Part shown: piece after piece, positions 50,828-62,197 of the stretch | How the letters are laid out: every line of letters starts with the position of its first letter | How positions within the stretch are numbered: the stretch's first letter is position 1 | Assembly (NCBI RefSeq): GCF_001625215.2 | Contig: NC_030384.2 | Location: 31,608,527 to 31,672,526, forward strand | Direction of reading: 5' to 3' | DNA length: 64,000 nt | Source: Daucus carota subsp. sativus | Taxonomy: Eukaryota; Streptophyta; Magnoliopsida; Apiales; Apiaceae | Made by a program: the position numbers and the translations under genes | The notes under the pieces: generated by a model | What the model was told of the DNA's origin: nothing | The model's database searches: none | Seen by the model: the letters and a program-made list of their open reading frames with translations, nothing else

Positions 50828-52751
50828 TTAAATTTAAACCATAATTTTATAGAAAACGAAGAATGTTAGCCGTGTTGGTGGTGTTCTCTGTATTGGTCTA
50901 AAATCTGATACATATACATATGCATCCCATCAGTACTTCAACAGTTCAACTTGATTTATTCTTAAAATTAGTATAGCTTCTCAAGCTTTAAAATGAAGGC
51001 ATTCTGATCAGGGTGGGTCAAACCTGATTGGTCCTGACTCCTGCCACTGAACTGTGCCTTTTTCAATCCTTCCTCTGAATAGTAGTGCATTCATTAATGC
51101 TCTTTGCCTCCTTTCTCTTTCTACTTCACTGTAGGTGCAGCAGGGTTTCCCTTTTTCCTCTTGTCTCCTGCAATAATACGATCCGTTTTGCTGGAGCTCA
51201 ATAGGGTTCTCTTTGACTGGATCTCTCCTATTGTACAATCCTATCGTTCTGTTTATATATAGACTTTGTGGAGAGGCTAGCTAAGACCATTTGTTTGCAC
51301 ACTTTGGGAAGTTGAAACAAAGCGCTTCAAGTATCAGGTAGCTATTAGCTAGGTACGATGTATCTACATTCTCTATCTACTTCACACACACACACAGATG
51401 TAGTACATATGATATATATTATGTCCTGTGATAGAAGAAATTTATTTGGATAATTAATTTAATTGATTTTACTAACCCTCTATCTCTCTCTCTTTATATA
51501 TATATATGACGATTTTAACAAGGATCTGCATGTGTGTGTATATATATTCATAGGGTTAGGATCTTGTGAAGATGAGTATCATGTTTTCATACAATTATAT
51601 AAAACCTTAATCGAAATTTTATACAAAAGCAAGTCACTGAGCTGCTCACTGCTCGGAGATGCATTTCTTTATTCTATATGTGAACTGTGACCTAATAGAT
51701 TGTCTTGATCCATAAACTGATACACGGTACACCTACTATTGTTGCGGTTTTAGGTTTTTTGGATAAGCTTTACTCTATATATAATTTTTACAAAGTCTGT
51801 CGTTAAAACAGAGATTTTTGGAACTTAAATAATTAGTTTAGAACAATCTGTATGTGGTTTTTTATCATTGAAAGACACAATATATACCTATTTTTTTATG
51901 TGAATACAGGGGTCTTATTGTCTCTCCACCCTTTAAACACACATTCTAGGGTATCTATCTTTCCGATATAAAAAAGCGTGGAAAGCTTGTTGCCAGAAAT
52001 CCATTGTCATGGACCATCTCTCATGTGACTCATGTATATATTATTGCATTATGATTTATGTATTTGTGTGTGTGTATATATTTGTAAATGGGTTTGTAGG
52101 ATCTGCAGTTAGCTATGATTTTCATGATTAACTAATGTTTACATGTGTATACTAAGGTATCCCATTGACCTACCTTGTTATATATTAAGTTGAGAAACAA
52201 ACTAATTGTTCTTTTGATTGTTCAACAACTGAGCAAAGTTTGTCACAAACGATCTGGTAAGTATAGTTAGTTCAGTGTTTGTACTTGTAATACAATGAAA
52301 ATTCTATCAAATCAACAGAGTGGACTTACCTAATTAAACATCCTCCCCATACCCACCAGCAAACTAGAAACTTAGGTCGCTACATAATTCCCCGTCGGGA
52401 TGGTCAGGCTCCGTTAATACTAGTTGTCATAATAAAAGGCCAAACCCCCATGTTTAATGCGAACATTTCATACATCTTAAATTGCTGGCTAGCTACGGTA
52501 TGGTACTTGTAAAGCCTAAATTTGTGGTTATTAAGATTTAATCGTGTAATTAAGCTAACAAAGTACTGTAAAATATTTGCTTGTCGATTAGCTTGGGTCG
52601 TCTTGACATCCATAACATTTATCGTACTTTATAACATAGTTAATTAGCTTGGTTCTTCTTATCTTCTTGATGATCAATAACAGAAAATTGGATAGAAACT
52701 GATCCAAAACAAATTCCTTTTACTTGCAGGGAAAATAACTAGAAAAAAGAA
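50828..52751 (+). promoter_or_regulatory. Promoter and spliced leader of the LBD gene
   Basis: TTATATATAG at 51253-51262 is a likely TATA box. About 75 bases on, the leader reads GTATCAG|GTAGCT (donor at 51338). TACTTGCAG at 52721-52729 is a good acceptor just before the start codon, so a 1.4-kb intron in the 5' leader is likely. CT- and TA-repeats lie at 51480-51510. Nothing else was recognised here. Confidence 0.45.
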
Positions 52752-53264
52752 ATGGCATCACCCAGCTACACCAATTCTCCCTGCGCCGCCTGCAAATTCC
52801 TCCGAAGAAAATGCATATTAGGATGCATATTCGCTCCCTACTTCCCACCCGAGGAGCCACAAAAATTCGCATACGTGCACAAGATATTCGGGGCAAGCAA
52901 TGTGAGCAAACTGCTCCTCGAAATCCTCCCTCATCAGAGAGAAGACGCTGTCAATTCCCTCGCTTACGAAGCCGATGCTCGGATCAAAGATCCGGTGTAC
53001 GGCTGCGTGGGAGCAATCTCGGTGCTCCAACAACAGGTTATTCGCCTCCAGAAAGAATTGGATGCAACAAATGCGAGTCTCTTGCGATACACGAGCAATA
53101 ATGACAATAGAATCACACTGCATTCTCATAGTGCAATATTGCCTTCGAGACAAGGAACCTTTTGTTTTGGTCACAATGATGCAGGGCTTTCTCTTCCGTG
53201 CAATTGTTCATATTCTTTGAATCAAGATTCGGGAGATGCCAATGAGGGTGAGAGAAACACTTGA
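52752..53264 (+). CDS. LBD: Class I LOB-domain (LBD) transcription factor
   Basis: A single coding exon of 170 residues. The LOB domain fills about residues 10-110. It starts with the zinc-finger-like C-X2-C-X6-C-X3-C motif (C11, C14, C21, C25, in PCAACKFLRRKCILGC). The GAS block follows (FAPYFPPEEPQKFAYVHKIF, GASNVSKLL), then DPVYGCVGAISVLQQQV and RLQKELDATN, the leucine-zipper-like coiled coil of class I members. These nuclear proteins bind GCGGCG-type sites and act in lateral organ boundaries and root development. The LOB domain resembles the LOB/LBD25 group, but the short Ser/Asn-rich tail (111-170) is too variable to name the orthologue. The frame is intact. Confidence 0.92.
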   Translation: MASPSYTNSPCAACKFLRRKCILGCIFAPYFPPEEPQKFAYVHKIFGASNVSKLLLEILPHQREDAVNSLAYEADARIKDPVYGCVGAISVLQQQVIRLQKELDATNASLLRYTSNNDNRITLHSHSAILPSRQGTFCFGHNDAGLSLPCNCSYSLNQDSGDANEGERNT

Positions 53265-53889
53265 AATGGCAGCAACGGATGAATAATATGTAAATCATAC
53301 ATGTATAAGCCGTTTAATATAAGTATTTCCGATAAGTAAAGAGAAAACATTGGGCGACAAGCATATATGTGCACACAGTCCACAGTCTGTACAACATTTG
53401 TAATTTTTTACAAATATAATAAAATATGTGAAAAAATTAATTAAGAGGTTTTTCGTATATATAACACTCAAGAGAGAAGTTATAATTGTTTAGATAACAT
53501 GTATTTTTTAGTGTGCAAATATTTTCTAGTTAGATGCTCAATTTTTATTGATTCATATCGATCTTCTTAATAATTATACTGATCCGTATAAGAATCTTCA
53601 CTGATAATTTTTTTAAAATCTAAATAAGAATAGTTGTTATTGCGTGTCTGTCGTCCTATAACCAAATGACTCGAACGCATTGCCCTATTAGTAGTGCATT
53701 GCTTTCGTATGTATATAAGCTGGCCAAGTAGAATTCTCCGTGTATCGGAAATGATGGTTAGGGTGTCTCAACAGATTGTCTTCCTTTTCACGATTAATGT
53801 TTAACGTTCGATATGTAAAGCTTGGTAATTGTGTCATTCGACAGTCACAAACACTCATTTATACTTTGGTAATTGTCATATACCAATTA
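53265..53889. other. 3' flank of the LBD gene
   Basis: Presumed 3' untranslated region and spacer, AT-rich. Nothing recognised. Confidence 0.4.
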
Positions 53890-54139
53890 CTCCCTCCGTT
53901 TCAATTTACATGTCCACTTTCAAGAAATTTTTTTGTTTCAAATTACTTGTCCACTTCAACTTTCAATGCAAAATCATATTTCCAAAATCAATTCTACTCC
54001 ACATATCTCTTATTTATATTTCCTAGATCAATCTCACTCCACATATTTTGATCATTTAATGCAATTAATTTATGAACAACCACTTTTCTTAAACTGTGTG
54101 ATTTTTTTAAAGTGGACATCTAATTTGAAACGGAGGGAG
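53890..54139. mobile_element. Stowaway-type MITE
   Basis: CTCCCTCCGTTTCAATTTAC at the left and its inverse ending GAAACGGAGGGAG at the right, with TA on both sides (53888-53889, 54140-54141). It is 250 bp with inverted subterminal GTCCACTTT / AAAGTGGAC. Ends and TA target are diagnostic for Stowaway (Tc1/mariner-derived) elements. Confidence 0.9.
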
Positions 54140-54141
54140 TA

Positions 54142-55500
54142 TTAAAAAATTAACCATCTTCTTAAAATCTTGTAAAAGAATATTAATGAGATAAAAATCT
54201 TGATAAAAAAAAATATAGTATAATCTTCCTGAATAAAGTAGCTCATATTTTATTAATTCAACAAATAAATACTTTAATTTACTACTATTCATATTATATC
54301 GTATTTCTCAAATGTTGATATCATTAGTGATTCTGTAAATTATTTACAGTCGGATTATACATAAACGAACTTGTAAATCTGTATGGACGAGCCTGAATAG
54401 GGCGATCAAAGGTGTTCATGACCCCAAATTTGTCACTATATATTGATACATGTATGTTATAATACTTGTATTTAAGTCTTCATATTTATATTTATATAAA
54501 TATAACACTTGATCCCTACAGAATATTTTTGATCATTATTAAAATAAATGAAAGAACATAGAGTTTTATTATAAAATTTGTACTAGTTTTTTTGTGTATT
54601 TGCTAAATTGAATATATAAAGGTTTTGACCGGAAAAAAAATTGGCCCCTATAAACATTTGCTGACTTCGTCTCTGTCTGTATTGTCATTCTCTTAAGCCA
54701 TGCAGAAAATTTTCAATCATATCATAAATTATATATAAAATCATGTTATGTTAAATCAATTATGTCATAATTAATTGGCTTTTAGTTAGAGTCTAATCAA
54801 ATTTTAGATTATATTTATGGTGTAATTTATTAACACACGCAAATGGAGAAATCAATATAGTAATAGAAAAATAAAAATTATTGATTTACATAGTTAAATT
54901 CATCGATACACTGCTGCCACTACCCTCAAAGCTCTTTTTCCCAGCTTACTGATAACCAAAGCCACTAACCCCTCCCACAAAGCGCAAAAAAATATATATA
55001 TATATGAAACCACCCACTAACTTGTATTATTAATCAAAATCTTTATTAATAATATAATCAATAAAAATATGATACGCAAGTTTAATAACACCCTGATCCT
55101 AACTTTCACGAAAATGATAAATTTTGATTGGTAGAATTAATACATGAGACTTTTATATTTATTATTCGTTCACTAATCAAAATTTATCATTCTCATCAAA
55201 ATCAGTGACTATTATGCACACCATATGAAATATCTTAATGCAAGTCATATATTACTATACTACAAAACAACGACCAACTTTTTATATATTTGGTAAAGAA
55301 TACATTGTAGTTGAGGCAGTTTCTTGTACGCTGGATTTATCCGGTGGTCATATTAATCTTGTGTGCAGAACAGTGATGAACAATACTCGGATAACAAACG
55401 ATAAATCAGGCTAAAACAAGTTGCTAGCATTTTGATACAAAAACTAGCAAAAGGCACGCCTTCCCAGTATAAGAAGACACGAGGAAAGGTGTCAGCTAAA
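54142..55500. other. Intergenic, AT-rich, with one inverted repeat
   Basis: No gene recognised. A 23-bp inverted repeat occurs at 55110-55132 and 55172-55194. The right end leads into the oleosin promoter. Confidence 0.4.
55110..55194. repeat. Inverted repeat upstream of oleosin
   Basis: GAAAATGATAAATTTTGATT and its inverse AATCAAAATTTATCATTCTC form 23-bp arms, with two mismatches, around a 39-base loop. It may be a tiny MITE or a hairpin-forming spacer. The flanks show no clear target duplication. Confidence 0.6.
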
Positions 55501-55668
55501 GTTATAAAACTTGTAACTCATGCAAGCCTTCAGCCTAATAAGCTGCCACGTTTCACGAACATGCGCTCATTTCTCTCTTTATAACTCCACCACACTCACC
55601 CTCTCTCACTCACATAATCACACTCTTCTCACCTTGATATCTTGCTAGTCTCCAAGTTTGATAAATCA
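55501..55668 (+). promoter_or_regulatory. Oleosin promoter
   Basis: TTTATAA at 55578-55584 is the TATA box. CATGCA (RY core, bound by B3 seed factors) lies at 55519-55524, and CACGT (ABRE/G-box core) at 55546-55550. This combination is typical of seed and ABA-regulated storage genes. Expression in seed or pollen is inferred, not shown. Confidence 0.6.
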
Positions 55669-56142
55669 ATGGCTGACCGTCCAAGACACATCCAAATTCA
55701 CTCACAAGCCACTCACCAAAATGGCCCAACAACTTCCCAAGTCCTGGCTATAATCACCCTCCTCCCTGTGGGAGCAACCCTTCTTGGCTTAGCCGGCATT
55801 ACCTTCATAGGCACGGTTATCGGGCTAGCCGTCACCACCCCTGTTTTCATAATCTTTAGCCCTGTTATAGTCCCTGCAGTTCTGGCCATTGGGCTGGCTG
55901 TGGCCGGAGTGATGGCCTCCGGGGTTTTCGGGATCTCGGGGCTTTCGTCGCTCTCTTGGTTGTTAACTTTGTTCAGGCAGACCGCTGAGGCGATGCCTGA
56001 AACGGTGGACGCTGCGAAGAAGCGGGCGCTGGATGTTGCGAGCTATGCAGGTCAGAAGACGAAGGAAGCAGGGCAGACTATTCAGAACAAGGCTGCACGG
56101 AATGATGGAAAGGAAGGTGTTCCCAGAACCCTGGCTGAATAA
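55669..56142 (+). CDS. OLE: Oleosin, oil-body structural protein
   Basis: A single exon of 157 residues. It begins with a short polar N-terminus (MADRPRHIQIHSQATHQNG) and then a hydrophobic central span of roughly 70 residues. The span contains the proline knot (TPVFIIFSPVIVPA, prolines bracketing SP), the family's defining turn. A basic, amphipathic C-terminal helix follows (DAAKKRALDVASYAGQKTKE) and the chain ends PRTLAE. Oleosins coat triacylglycerol droplets with the hairpin in the oil and stop droplets fusing. The ATG at 55669 is preferred because its AATCAATGGCT context is good and it lies about 85 bases after the TATA box. Length and layout suit a low-to-mid molecular weight seed oleosin. 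Intact. Confidence 0.95.
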   Translation: MADRPRHIQIHSQATHQNGPTTSQVLAIITLLPVGATLLGLAGITFIGTVIGLAVTTPVFIIFSPVIVPAVLAIGLAVAGVMASGVFGISGLSSLSWLLTLFRQTAEAMPETVDAAKKRALDVASYAGQKTKEAGQTIQNKAARNDGKEGVPRTLAE

Positions 56143-56706
56143 TGTAGGCAGTCTCTTAAAAGTTGCACTCACGATGGTCTTTTCGGGCTGATCGTTGTTA
56201 TTGCGTCTGTTTTTCTATGTACTTGTTGCGCTAGTGTCAATGTAACTGCTGTTTTAATATATTGCATCTGTGTGCTACTTTACTTGCAACTCGCCTTTCA
56301 GGTTTCGTCAAACTCAAATGTGACATGTTTTAGTTGGGTAATGAATTTGAGATTTTCGAATTCGCTAAAACGGTGATTTTTGATTAGGCCTATGTTAATT
56401 AGCGTCTCAGAATTATGGGTATTACTACCGAAACTAGATGGTCGGCCTTCTCCCAGCGGGGCTGACGTCATCAGTTTTCGAAACTCTCCCGAGGCTCAGG
56501 AACTCGGTAGAGGTCTGACCTGGAAGGAAAAGCAACAAGTGATGGCCACCGAAGAACCAGGGTCCCTCCGGGCCATCATTCATGCAGCGGGGTCCTGCTG
56601 CTCATACAGCAGTTGACTTCTCTGTATGGTGTACAGAAGAACACAGTGAACAAAATAACACCAGAAGAGTTTACTCACAAAACCCTCTGAGGCACCTTTA
56701 AATTTA
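56143..56706. other. 3' flank of oleosin with a GC-rich patch
   Basis: After the oleosin 3' untranslated region, about 56400-56620 is notably GC-richer (CCCAGCGGGGCTGACGTCA, TCCCTCCGGGCCATC). It carries an open frame of about 78 codons with no family resemblance. It may be part of a transposon. Confidence 0.4.
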
Positions 56707-56960
56707 CAGTTTTTCTAGTGTGTGCCCGTTTAACGGTTTTTCTAAGTTCGGTGGATTTTGATTGGCTTCTACTTCTTTATAATGGTGAACCCCCTGCAAA
56801 TTCACCAACCACACCAATAAAAATCTGCCAAACTTATAGAATTTGGTTTCTTTATAATGGTGAACCCCCTGCAAATTCACCAACCACACCAATAAAAATC
56901 CGCCAAACTTATAGAATTTGGTGCTTAGCATGTGCCCATGAGCACACACTAGACAAACCC
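56707..56960. mobile_element. Mutator-like MITE family, copy B
   Basis: 254 bp. It starts CAGTTTTTCTAGTGTGTGCC and ends CACACACTAGACAAACCC, with perfect 9-bp flanks TTAAATTTA (56698-56706, 56961-56969). Inside, a 75-bp unit starting TTCTTTATAATGGTGAACCC is present twice in tandem (56773 and 56848), which copy A lacks and copy C has once. Confidence 0.85.
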
Positions 56961-57045
56961 TTAAATTTAACAAGTCCAAGATATATGATAAATTAAGTGA
57001 ACATGTGAACATGTGGTTTGGGTGTTGGAAACCCACAAACACACT

Positions 57046-60000
57046 TCAGTTTTGAGGTTTTCCGGATTTGGATTCATCAGGAATCCAGAAAGTGAGAACT
57101 GAAGAAGCAGCAGCAGCAAACATCACCCTTCTAGGTGCCCATTTCAAGCATGATACAACTCCAATTTTGCTGTCCCAGGATCCCACCTGTTTATGGACAA
57201 TGCAAGAAGATAGTCAGCTGTTGGGTGTACAAGGATCAGTGTTCATCTAATGTTAAGAAACTACAGCATGATTCATGTGAATACTGAGTTTATATTGCAA
57301 GGGAGAGACTATGGCACATGACTTTAATTTATTAAGGATAGGTTTTCACCGAAAACTTCTCACTCATATTATCGATCAAGAGCATACTAATTTCAAATGT
57401 TCGCAAAATACTGATATTAGCTGAAGCTTGACATGCTTATGAGGAAAGAAATCAAATTGCTGAGATGATATAGGTGCTTAGATAATGCGTTAATATAAAC
57501 TGTAATCAGACAAGATAATGAAGCCACACTTCCAGTCAATGAATGTTATGACACTAGTAACAACTCTTTCCTAACCCTCTTTAATATTTACCGAATGAAG
57601 TGTTTCACGATGTTGGCAAGTAGAGTTCAGAAGATGTAACTAAAAACTTTATTGGTGATATGCTGATATCTAAGTGCAGCGCACATCAAACTAAACTAAC
57701 TGCTTAATTTGAAAGTTTCATCAGGAGCCAATTGAAAATTATAGCAATACCTTATTGCCGCTGTTTATGCCCCAAGCATGCATAGTTCCATCCCCTGAAC
57801 CTTTAAAATGGAGATAAGAAAGAGTAAGATCATTTGTTGTCGATAAAATAAGAAGAATATATGCAATCTATATATGACAGTATAGAGTAACTTTCAAAGT
57901 GGCATCCTCAATTGCTTAAATTAAAAATTACAGTATACGCTCTTAGTGAAAGGAGGCTACCAAAAATAAGAACCCGATAGCTCAGTTGGAGGGTTTTGAA
58001 CCTTTCACATAGTAGAATGATTAACACGAATGAAATCATAATGAGGTATTCAAATACAGGGATGAACGGAGAAATGTTTGCCAACAAAGCAAGCCTCAAA
58101 AGCAGATACCATATACTTTCCAATAACACAAATTAATTACAAACTACAGCTTCAAGATTAACTGAATCCATGATTTACAAAATAGATTAAGAAAAACAGA
58201 GAGATAATTGCTAACAGCAGTGAAAATTGTTAAAGCTGTCACTTCTTTTAATTGTACTGTCACTTCGATGCTTCTTGTATTTTTATCATGTTAGTGCTTG
58301 ATTAATAGTGTCTCATCTTTTTGTATGTTATTCTGTGTCTGTGGTATTACAACTATAGCATTGTCAAAGCCTCAGGTATATGCAGAAAACAGCTACATCT
58401 TACCATCCAAATCTCTAGAGCAGGATTAACTGGATATGTGTTTGGTTTGGCTATAGTATGCATACTTCATGCAAGTAATAAATGTATACCTGATATCACA
58501 TACTGGCCATCTGGGGTAAATGTTGCTTCTAATTCTGTATCTGGAGATGGATCCAAACTGAAAACGCCTCGCTGCACACATTGATATTTTAACAATAATT
58601 AGACCTGGTTCAATATCCACGGGCAATTAACACCCAAAACATAACACTATAACAGCCAATATTAAATACTTGTTAATGAGTTAATCCCTTGTTTCTATAA
58701 TGGTAAACTTCCTTCGCGTTGATGATCAATATTACCTTTTCCCCTCCATACGCATCAAGAATATATGTATTATTCTTTCTGGTGGTCAAGAGCATCGATT
58801 TACCATCATTGCTAAATTTAATATCACAGACCTCAGCCATGTCTCCGCCAACTAAAAATGTCTCGAATGGGCCCTACAACTCAGAAATTGAATGGAACCC
58901 AAATCAATAAAGAATAAAAAAGGCTTTAAAACATTTAGCGTGTGTTCAAGCTAATAACCTTGTCATATGAACGAGAGTCAAACAATTTAATAGCACCCCC
59001 TTCCATTGCTACAGCAAACACAAGGCCTTGCTGATCATAGGCAACTGCGGGCCGACCTCTCATTCGCAAAAGTCCCTGTAAACTACATCAGTAAGCTGAT
59101 ATTTAAGCCATAGTAACTTGCTAAATTTCTGTGTCATTTTATTCTTTTGTTCTTATCTTCAGCTGCAATTTAAAGGTTTTCATGCACATGTCTAATATAA
59201 ATTAGACGATGAACAGTATTAAGTGACAAGAGGTCCATCCCAAATGGCAAGGAAGAAAAAGAAGATGTTCAGTCTCAACCCTGTAGTAACATATACCCTT
59301 TACATTAACAATCCTTATCTTCATTAACATTCCCTAAGAATTATAACAGCATGTTATATGAGCTCTTGAAAGACTTTGCAATCAGAAAACATTTCTTAAG
59401 GAGTTTGAAGAGCAGGGAAAAAATCTAGGAGCAGCTTGTGACCGGAAGGATCTACAAATCAAGTGTGGAAAACTTGGTTTGTGTAGCTGTAAAAAGAAGA
59501 AAGTTATATTTTCTAATTACCGGAATAAAGGAGGAAAAGGTTTTTTCTCCAAAAAGAAGAAGTGGAAGTTTCTCAGAAAAAAGAAAGGTAACACCAATTC
59601 ATCTAAGTGTTACGTATGCAGGAAGAAAGGATACTTTGCGAAAGAATATCCTAATAAAGAGAAGAGTTCCAGACTCTTAGAAAAGATGTCACAAATTAAA
59701 GATGTTGAAGATGATGATCTGGAGTCACTTTTCTCTCTTGATGAAGAACCAAGTGCAGATATAATTCTGGCACTCGGAACTGATCTCTAAATTCATATAT
59801 TCAATTCATCCATGGTGAACAGGGGTGAAAATATCAAACACGAACCCGACCTAATTTGCAACCCGATTTACTCAGACAACCCGAAAGTGATCCGACACTA
59901 AAATTTCATTCCTTTGTACTCAAGTATTCAGTTTAATGCAATTTTAAGTAATTTTAGCTTCACCTAAACTGACCCATTTATAGACACGAACCCGACCTGG

Positions 60001-61850
60001 AACTCGAAATTGCCACACCATTGGTGTCATAATTCCTGTCCGAAAAAGACCCAAAACATGCATAGTAGATTTGATTTTATGTGATGAGAAACTATAAACA
60101 ACCAACCTGACAGGCATTTACACGAAGATCCCATATTCTCACACTATGGTCAAGTGAACCAGACATAAAGCTGTCATTAATTGGAGATATACAAAGGGAC
60201 ACCACTCTACAAAGAAAAAAAAGTGTCAACGATTGGAATAAAATGGTCCCAACGTTTGATCGTTTCAACAGTAAAAGTATATATGGTTGCATATTGCGAA
60301 TGTTGGTGCCACGACTATCTTGTTAAAGATTATTATTTACTACAAATGTGACATCGTATTTAATTAACATCTATGTTGGCTGAAGGACAAACCTCTCCTT
60401 GTGCCCTTTGAAGTAACGAAGGCAACGGTTGTCATACATAGACAGATACCGAAGGGATTCTGAAAATAAAAGTAAATTGTTTGTTATTGCTCTACAACTC
60501 ATGAAATCTACTTTTGAAAACCTTGAAGTGAGATGCTTACCCCCAGTTGAATCCAAATTATATCTTGAAGAGCATATAACAGAACTAGGGTGGTGAGTAA
60601 AGCATATCCGATCAGCACCGTGTTTCTTGTGATATGTGGTTTTCAGCAACCTGAAATTCGCCCCAAGAATTGTTAAACGATCGTTAAAATAAGCTTGGTA
60701 CAGCTAACATCATAATTCATAAGGCTCAAGAAAACCACTGTTTAAGGGAAAAGCTAGAGTGAATAACACCGGATAAAAGTTATCAGACTAGAGATTTCCT
60801 TCACTTATTGTACAGTAAGAAATAAATAACATATGAGCAAATCATATATAATAGCAATCACCATCCAATTAAGCCTTATAAAACAAAATTTTAATTCAAA
60901 AAACGGCATACACACCAAAATTCAATCTTTTGCAACATGACCATTACGACTACTGCATTATCTATTCTCTTACATAGTGCTATATGTTGAAGCTAAAAGC
61001 ATGAAGCAAATAAAGTATGAGATTATTAAAAAAAACTCAATCCTCTTATACAAGCAGACTGTATCCATGTACTTCAACGAGAGTTGTCTGCAGTAAGCCA
61101 TTAACCTCTCCGGATTTACTCCCAGCTAATCTCAGCTGCATTCTGACTTGCGAATATAGGGCCTGTTCGGGCAAGCTTTTCTTTTCAAATTTAAGGGCTT
61201 TTTTTTTAAAAAAAAAAACACATTTTAATAAATTTTTCAGATATAAATGTTTAGGAGGTGTTTTATACTCATTATTTAGCAAAAAAAATAAGAGCTTGTT
61301 TCAGAAAAAAGTACAGTTACTTTTCTCCAAAAATAAGCCCTTATTTCTGAAAAAATAAGGTTAGCCAAACCCCTACATAGTAGTTGGTACTCTTATTATG
61401 TGAAGAATATGGAATATAACAGTTGGTACTAGCAGATATAAATCAGAAGGAAGTCTGAGGATCGTAAAAATCCTAAATTGAATTATGTTCTAATTTTAAT
61501 AAAACACTCACTTGGCATTTGCGATATCATACAAGCGCACCGAATCATCCTCACTAGCTGTAACCAGTAAATCTGCAGTGCGATGAAAATCAAGTGAAAA
61601 AATCTTCCCAGCCTGACAAAATTAAGTCGGAATAAGAAGCCGTATACCAAATTGACATAATAATTAAAGCAATGGAGAAACAGAGGGCAAAGAAATTAGC
61701 AAAATTTAAAGAAGATTTCACATATTTACATAGAAAAAAAGAAGAGCAGAGCAGATGGTTAGGGTTTAGGGGTTATACGAAATCGGAGAAGAGAGCTCCA
61801 ATGGACATGTTGCGGACAGTGTCGTCACTCAGTTGATTCACTTCCACCAT
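57046..61850 (-). CDS. S2L (WDR82-like): WDR82/SWD2-type WD40 protein, 10 exons
   Basis: The WD40 subunit shared by COMPASS-like H3K4 methyltransferases and 3'-end/termination complexes in the nucleus. Exons (high to low): 61850-61779, 61612-61512, 60650-60541, 60459-60393, 60206-60107, 59075-58959, 58873-58736, 58571-58490, 57800-57751 and 57186-57046. Phases agree, giving 325 residues. WD40 blades run from residue 25 on: GKIFSLDFHRTADLLVTASE, DDSVRLYDIANAKL, SGSLDHSVRIWDLR, GGAIKLFDSRSYDKG, FTPDGQYVISGSGDGTMHAWG and, near the C-terminus, WAPRRVMFAAAASSVLTFWI. The N-terminal ...NQLSDDTVRNMSIGALF is typical of WDR82. The Arabidopsis relatives are S2La and S2Lb. Intron 5 holds an endogenous viral fragment and other repeats. 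Intact. Confidence 0.93.
59428..59790 (+). mobile_element. Endogenous pararetrovirus-like capsid fragment (fossil)
   Basis: A plus-strand stretch within WDR82 intron 5, opposite to the gene, encodes a lysine-rich block and a zinc-knuckle-like block, followed by an acidic region. It resembles the C-terminal part of capsid proteins of Caulimoviridae, possibly the florendovirus kind. It is a broken fragment with no polymerase or movement-protein part nearby. A retrotransposon gag origin is the main alternative. Age cannot be estimated from one piece. Confidence 0.5.
59815..60070. repeat. ACGAACCCGACC-containing degenerate element
   Basis: Two copies of ACACGAACCCGACCT occur (about 59838 and 59984), with GCAACCCG and AACTCGAAAT nearby, in WDR82 intron 5. 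Such words are common in subterminal parts of plant hAT MITEs. No clean ends were found. Confidence 0.35.
61157..61375. mobile_element. MITE-like insertion in WDR82 intron 2
   Basis: TAGGGCCTGTTCGGGCAAGC at the left pairs loosely with inverted GGTTAGCCAAACCCCTA at the right. The interior is dominated by AAAAATAAG / CTTTTTTT runs. The GGGCCTGTTCGG start is a familiar plant MITE opening. No target copy was confirmed. Confidence 0.5.
61760..61767 (-). promoter_or_regulatory. Telo-box in WDR82 intron 1
   Basis: AAACCCTA on the minus strand, about 15 bases after the intron 1 donor. Telo-boxes near the start of transcription mark many growth-regulated plant genes. Its effect here is inferred. Confidence 0.5.
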
Positions 61851-62019
61851 CTTCCGCGGCGTTTGGATTACAAAATGTGTATTCTGTTGTTCTGTAAGTG
61901 TATCTATCAAACTTCGATATTCAACACTTCATCTACCAAATACTTTCTTAATCAACTAGATTCTTCGCAACGCCAAAATAATCCACTATTTTATTTTACC
62001 CCACATCTTAATTAACTAA

Positions 62020-62197
62020 AATGGTTAACCGCACGCTAAGACCCAAATTTTATAACTTTGGTGACCGGTTTTTGATTGAGTCATGCTTCTTTATAACAGT
62101 GGACCCCCGCAAATTCATCAACCACATCAATCAAAATCTATCAAAATTATAGAATTTGATGTTTACCATGTACTCATGGCACACACTAGACAAACCC
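62020..62197. mobile_element. Mutator-like MITE family, copy C
   Basis: 178 bp ending CACACACTAGACAAACCC with perfect 9-bp flanks ATTAACTAA (62011-62019, 62198-62206). The left end is more diverged than in copies A and B. The interior shares TTCTTTATAACAGTGGACCCC and CAACCACATCAATCAAAATC with copy B. Confidence 0.8.

Noticed and set aside
52811-53220. Alternative frames on both strands over the LBD gene
   Set aside because: They are shadows of the LOB-domain frame, which alone shows family motifs.
55642-55668. Upstream in-frame extension of the oleosin frame
   Set aside because: The extension begins at TTG, not ATG. The ATG at 55669 is the first proper start and gives a normal oleosin N-terminus.
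56704-57042. Long open frame with repeated YKETKFYKFGRFLLVWLVNLQ
   Set aside because: It comes from the 75-bp tandem unit of MITE copy B, whose length is a multiple of three, so the frame stays open without selection.
57968-58002. tRNA-like start (CCCGATAGCTCAGTTGG) with a TTTGAACC motif
   Set aside because: The A-box-like part is good, but the B-box-like part is far too close and no anticodon arm or acceptor stem can be drawn. It lies inside a WDR82 intron, so it is at most a worn SINE head.
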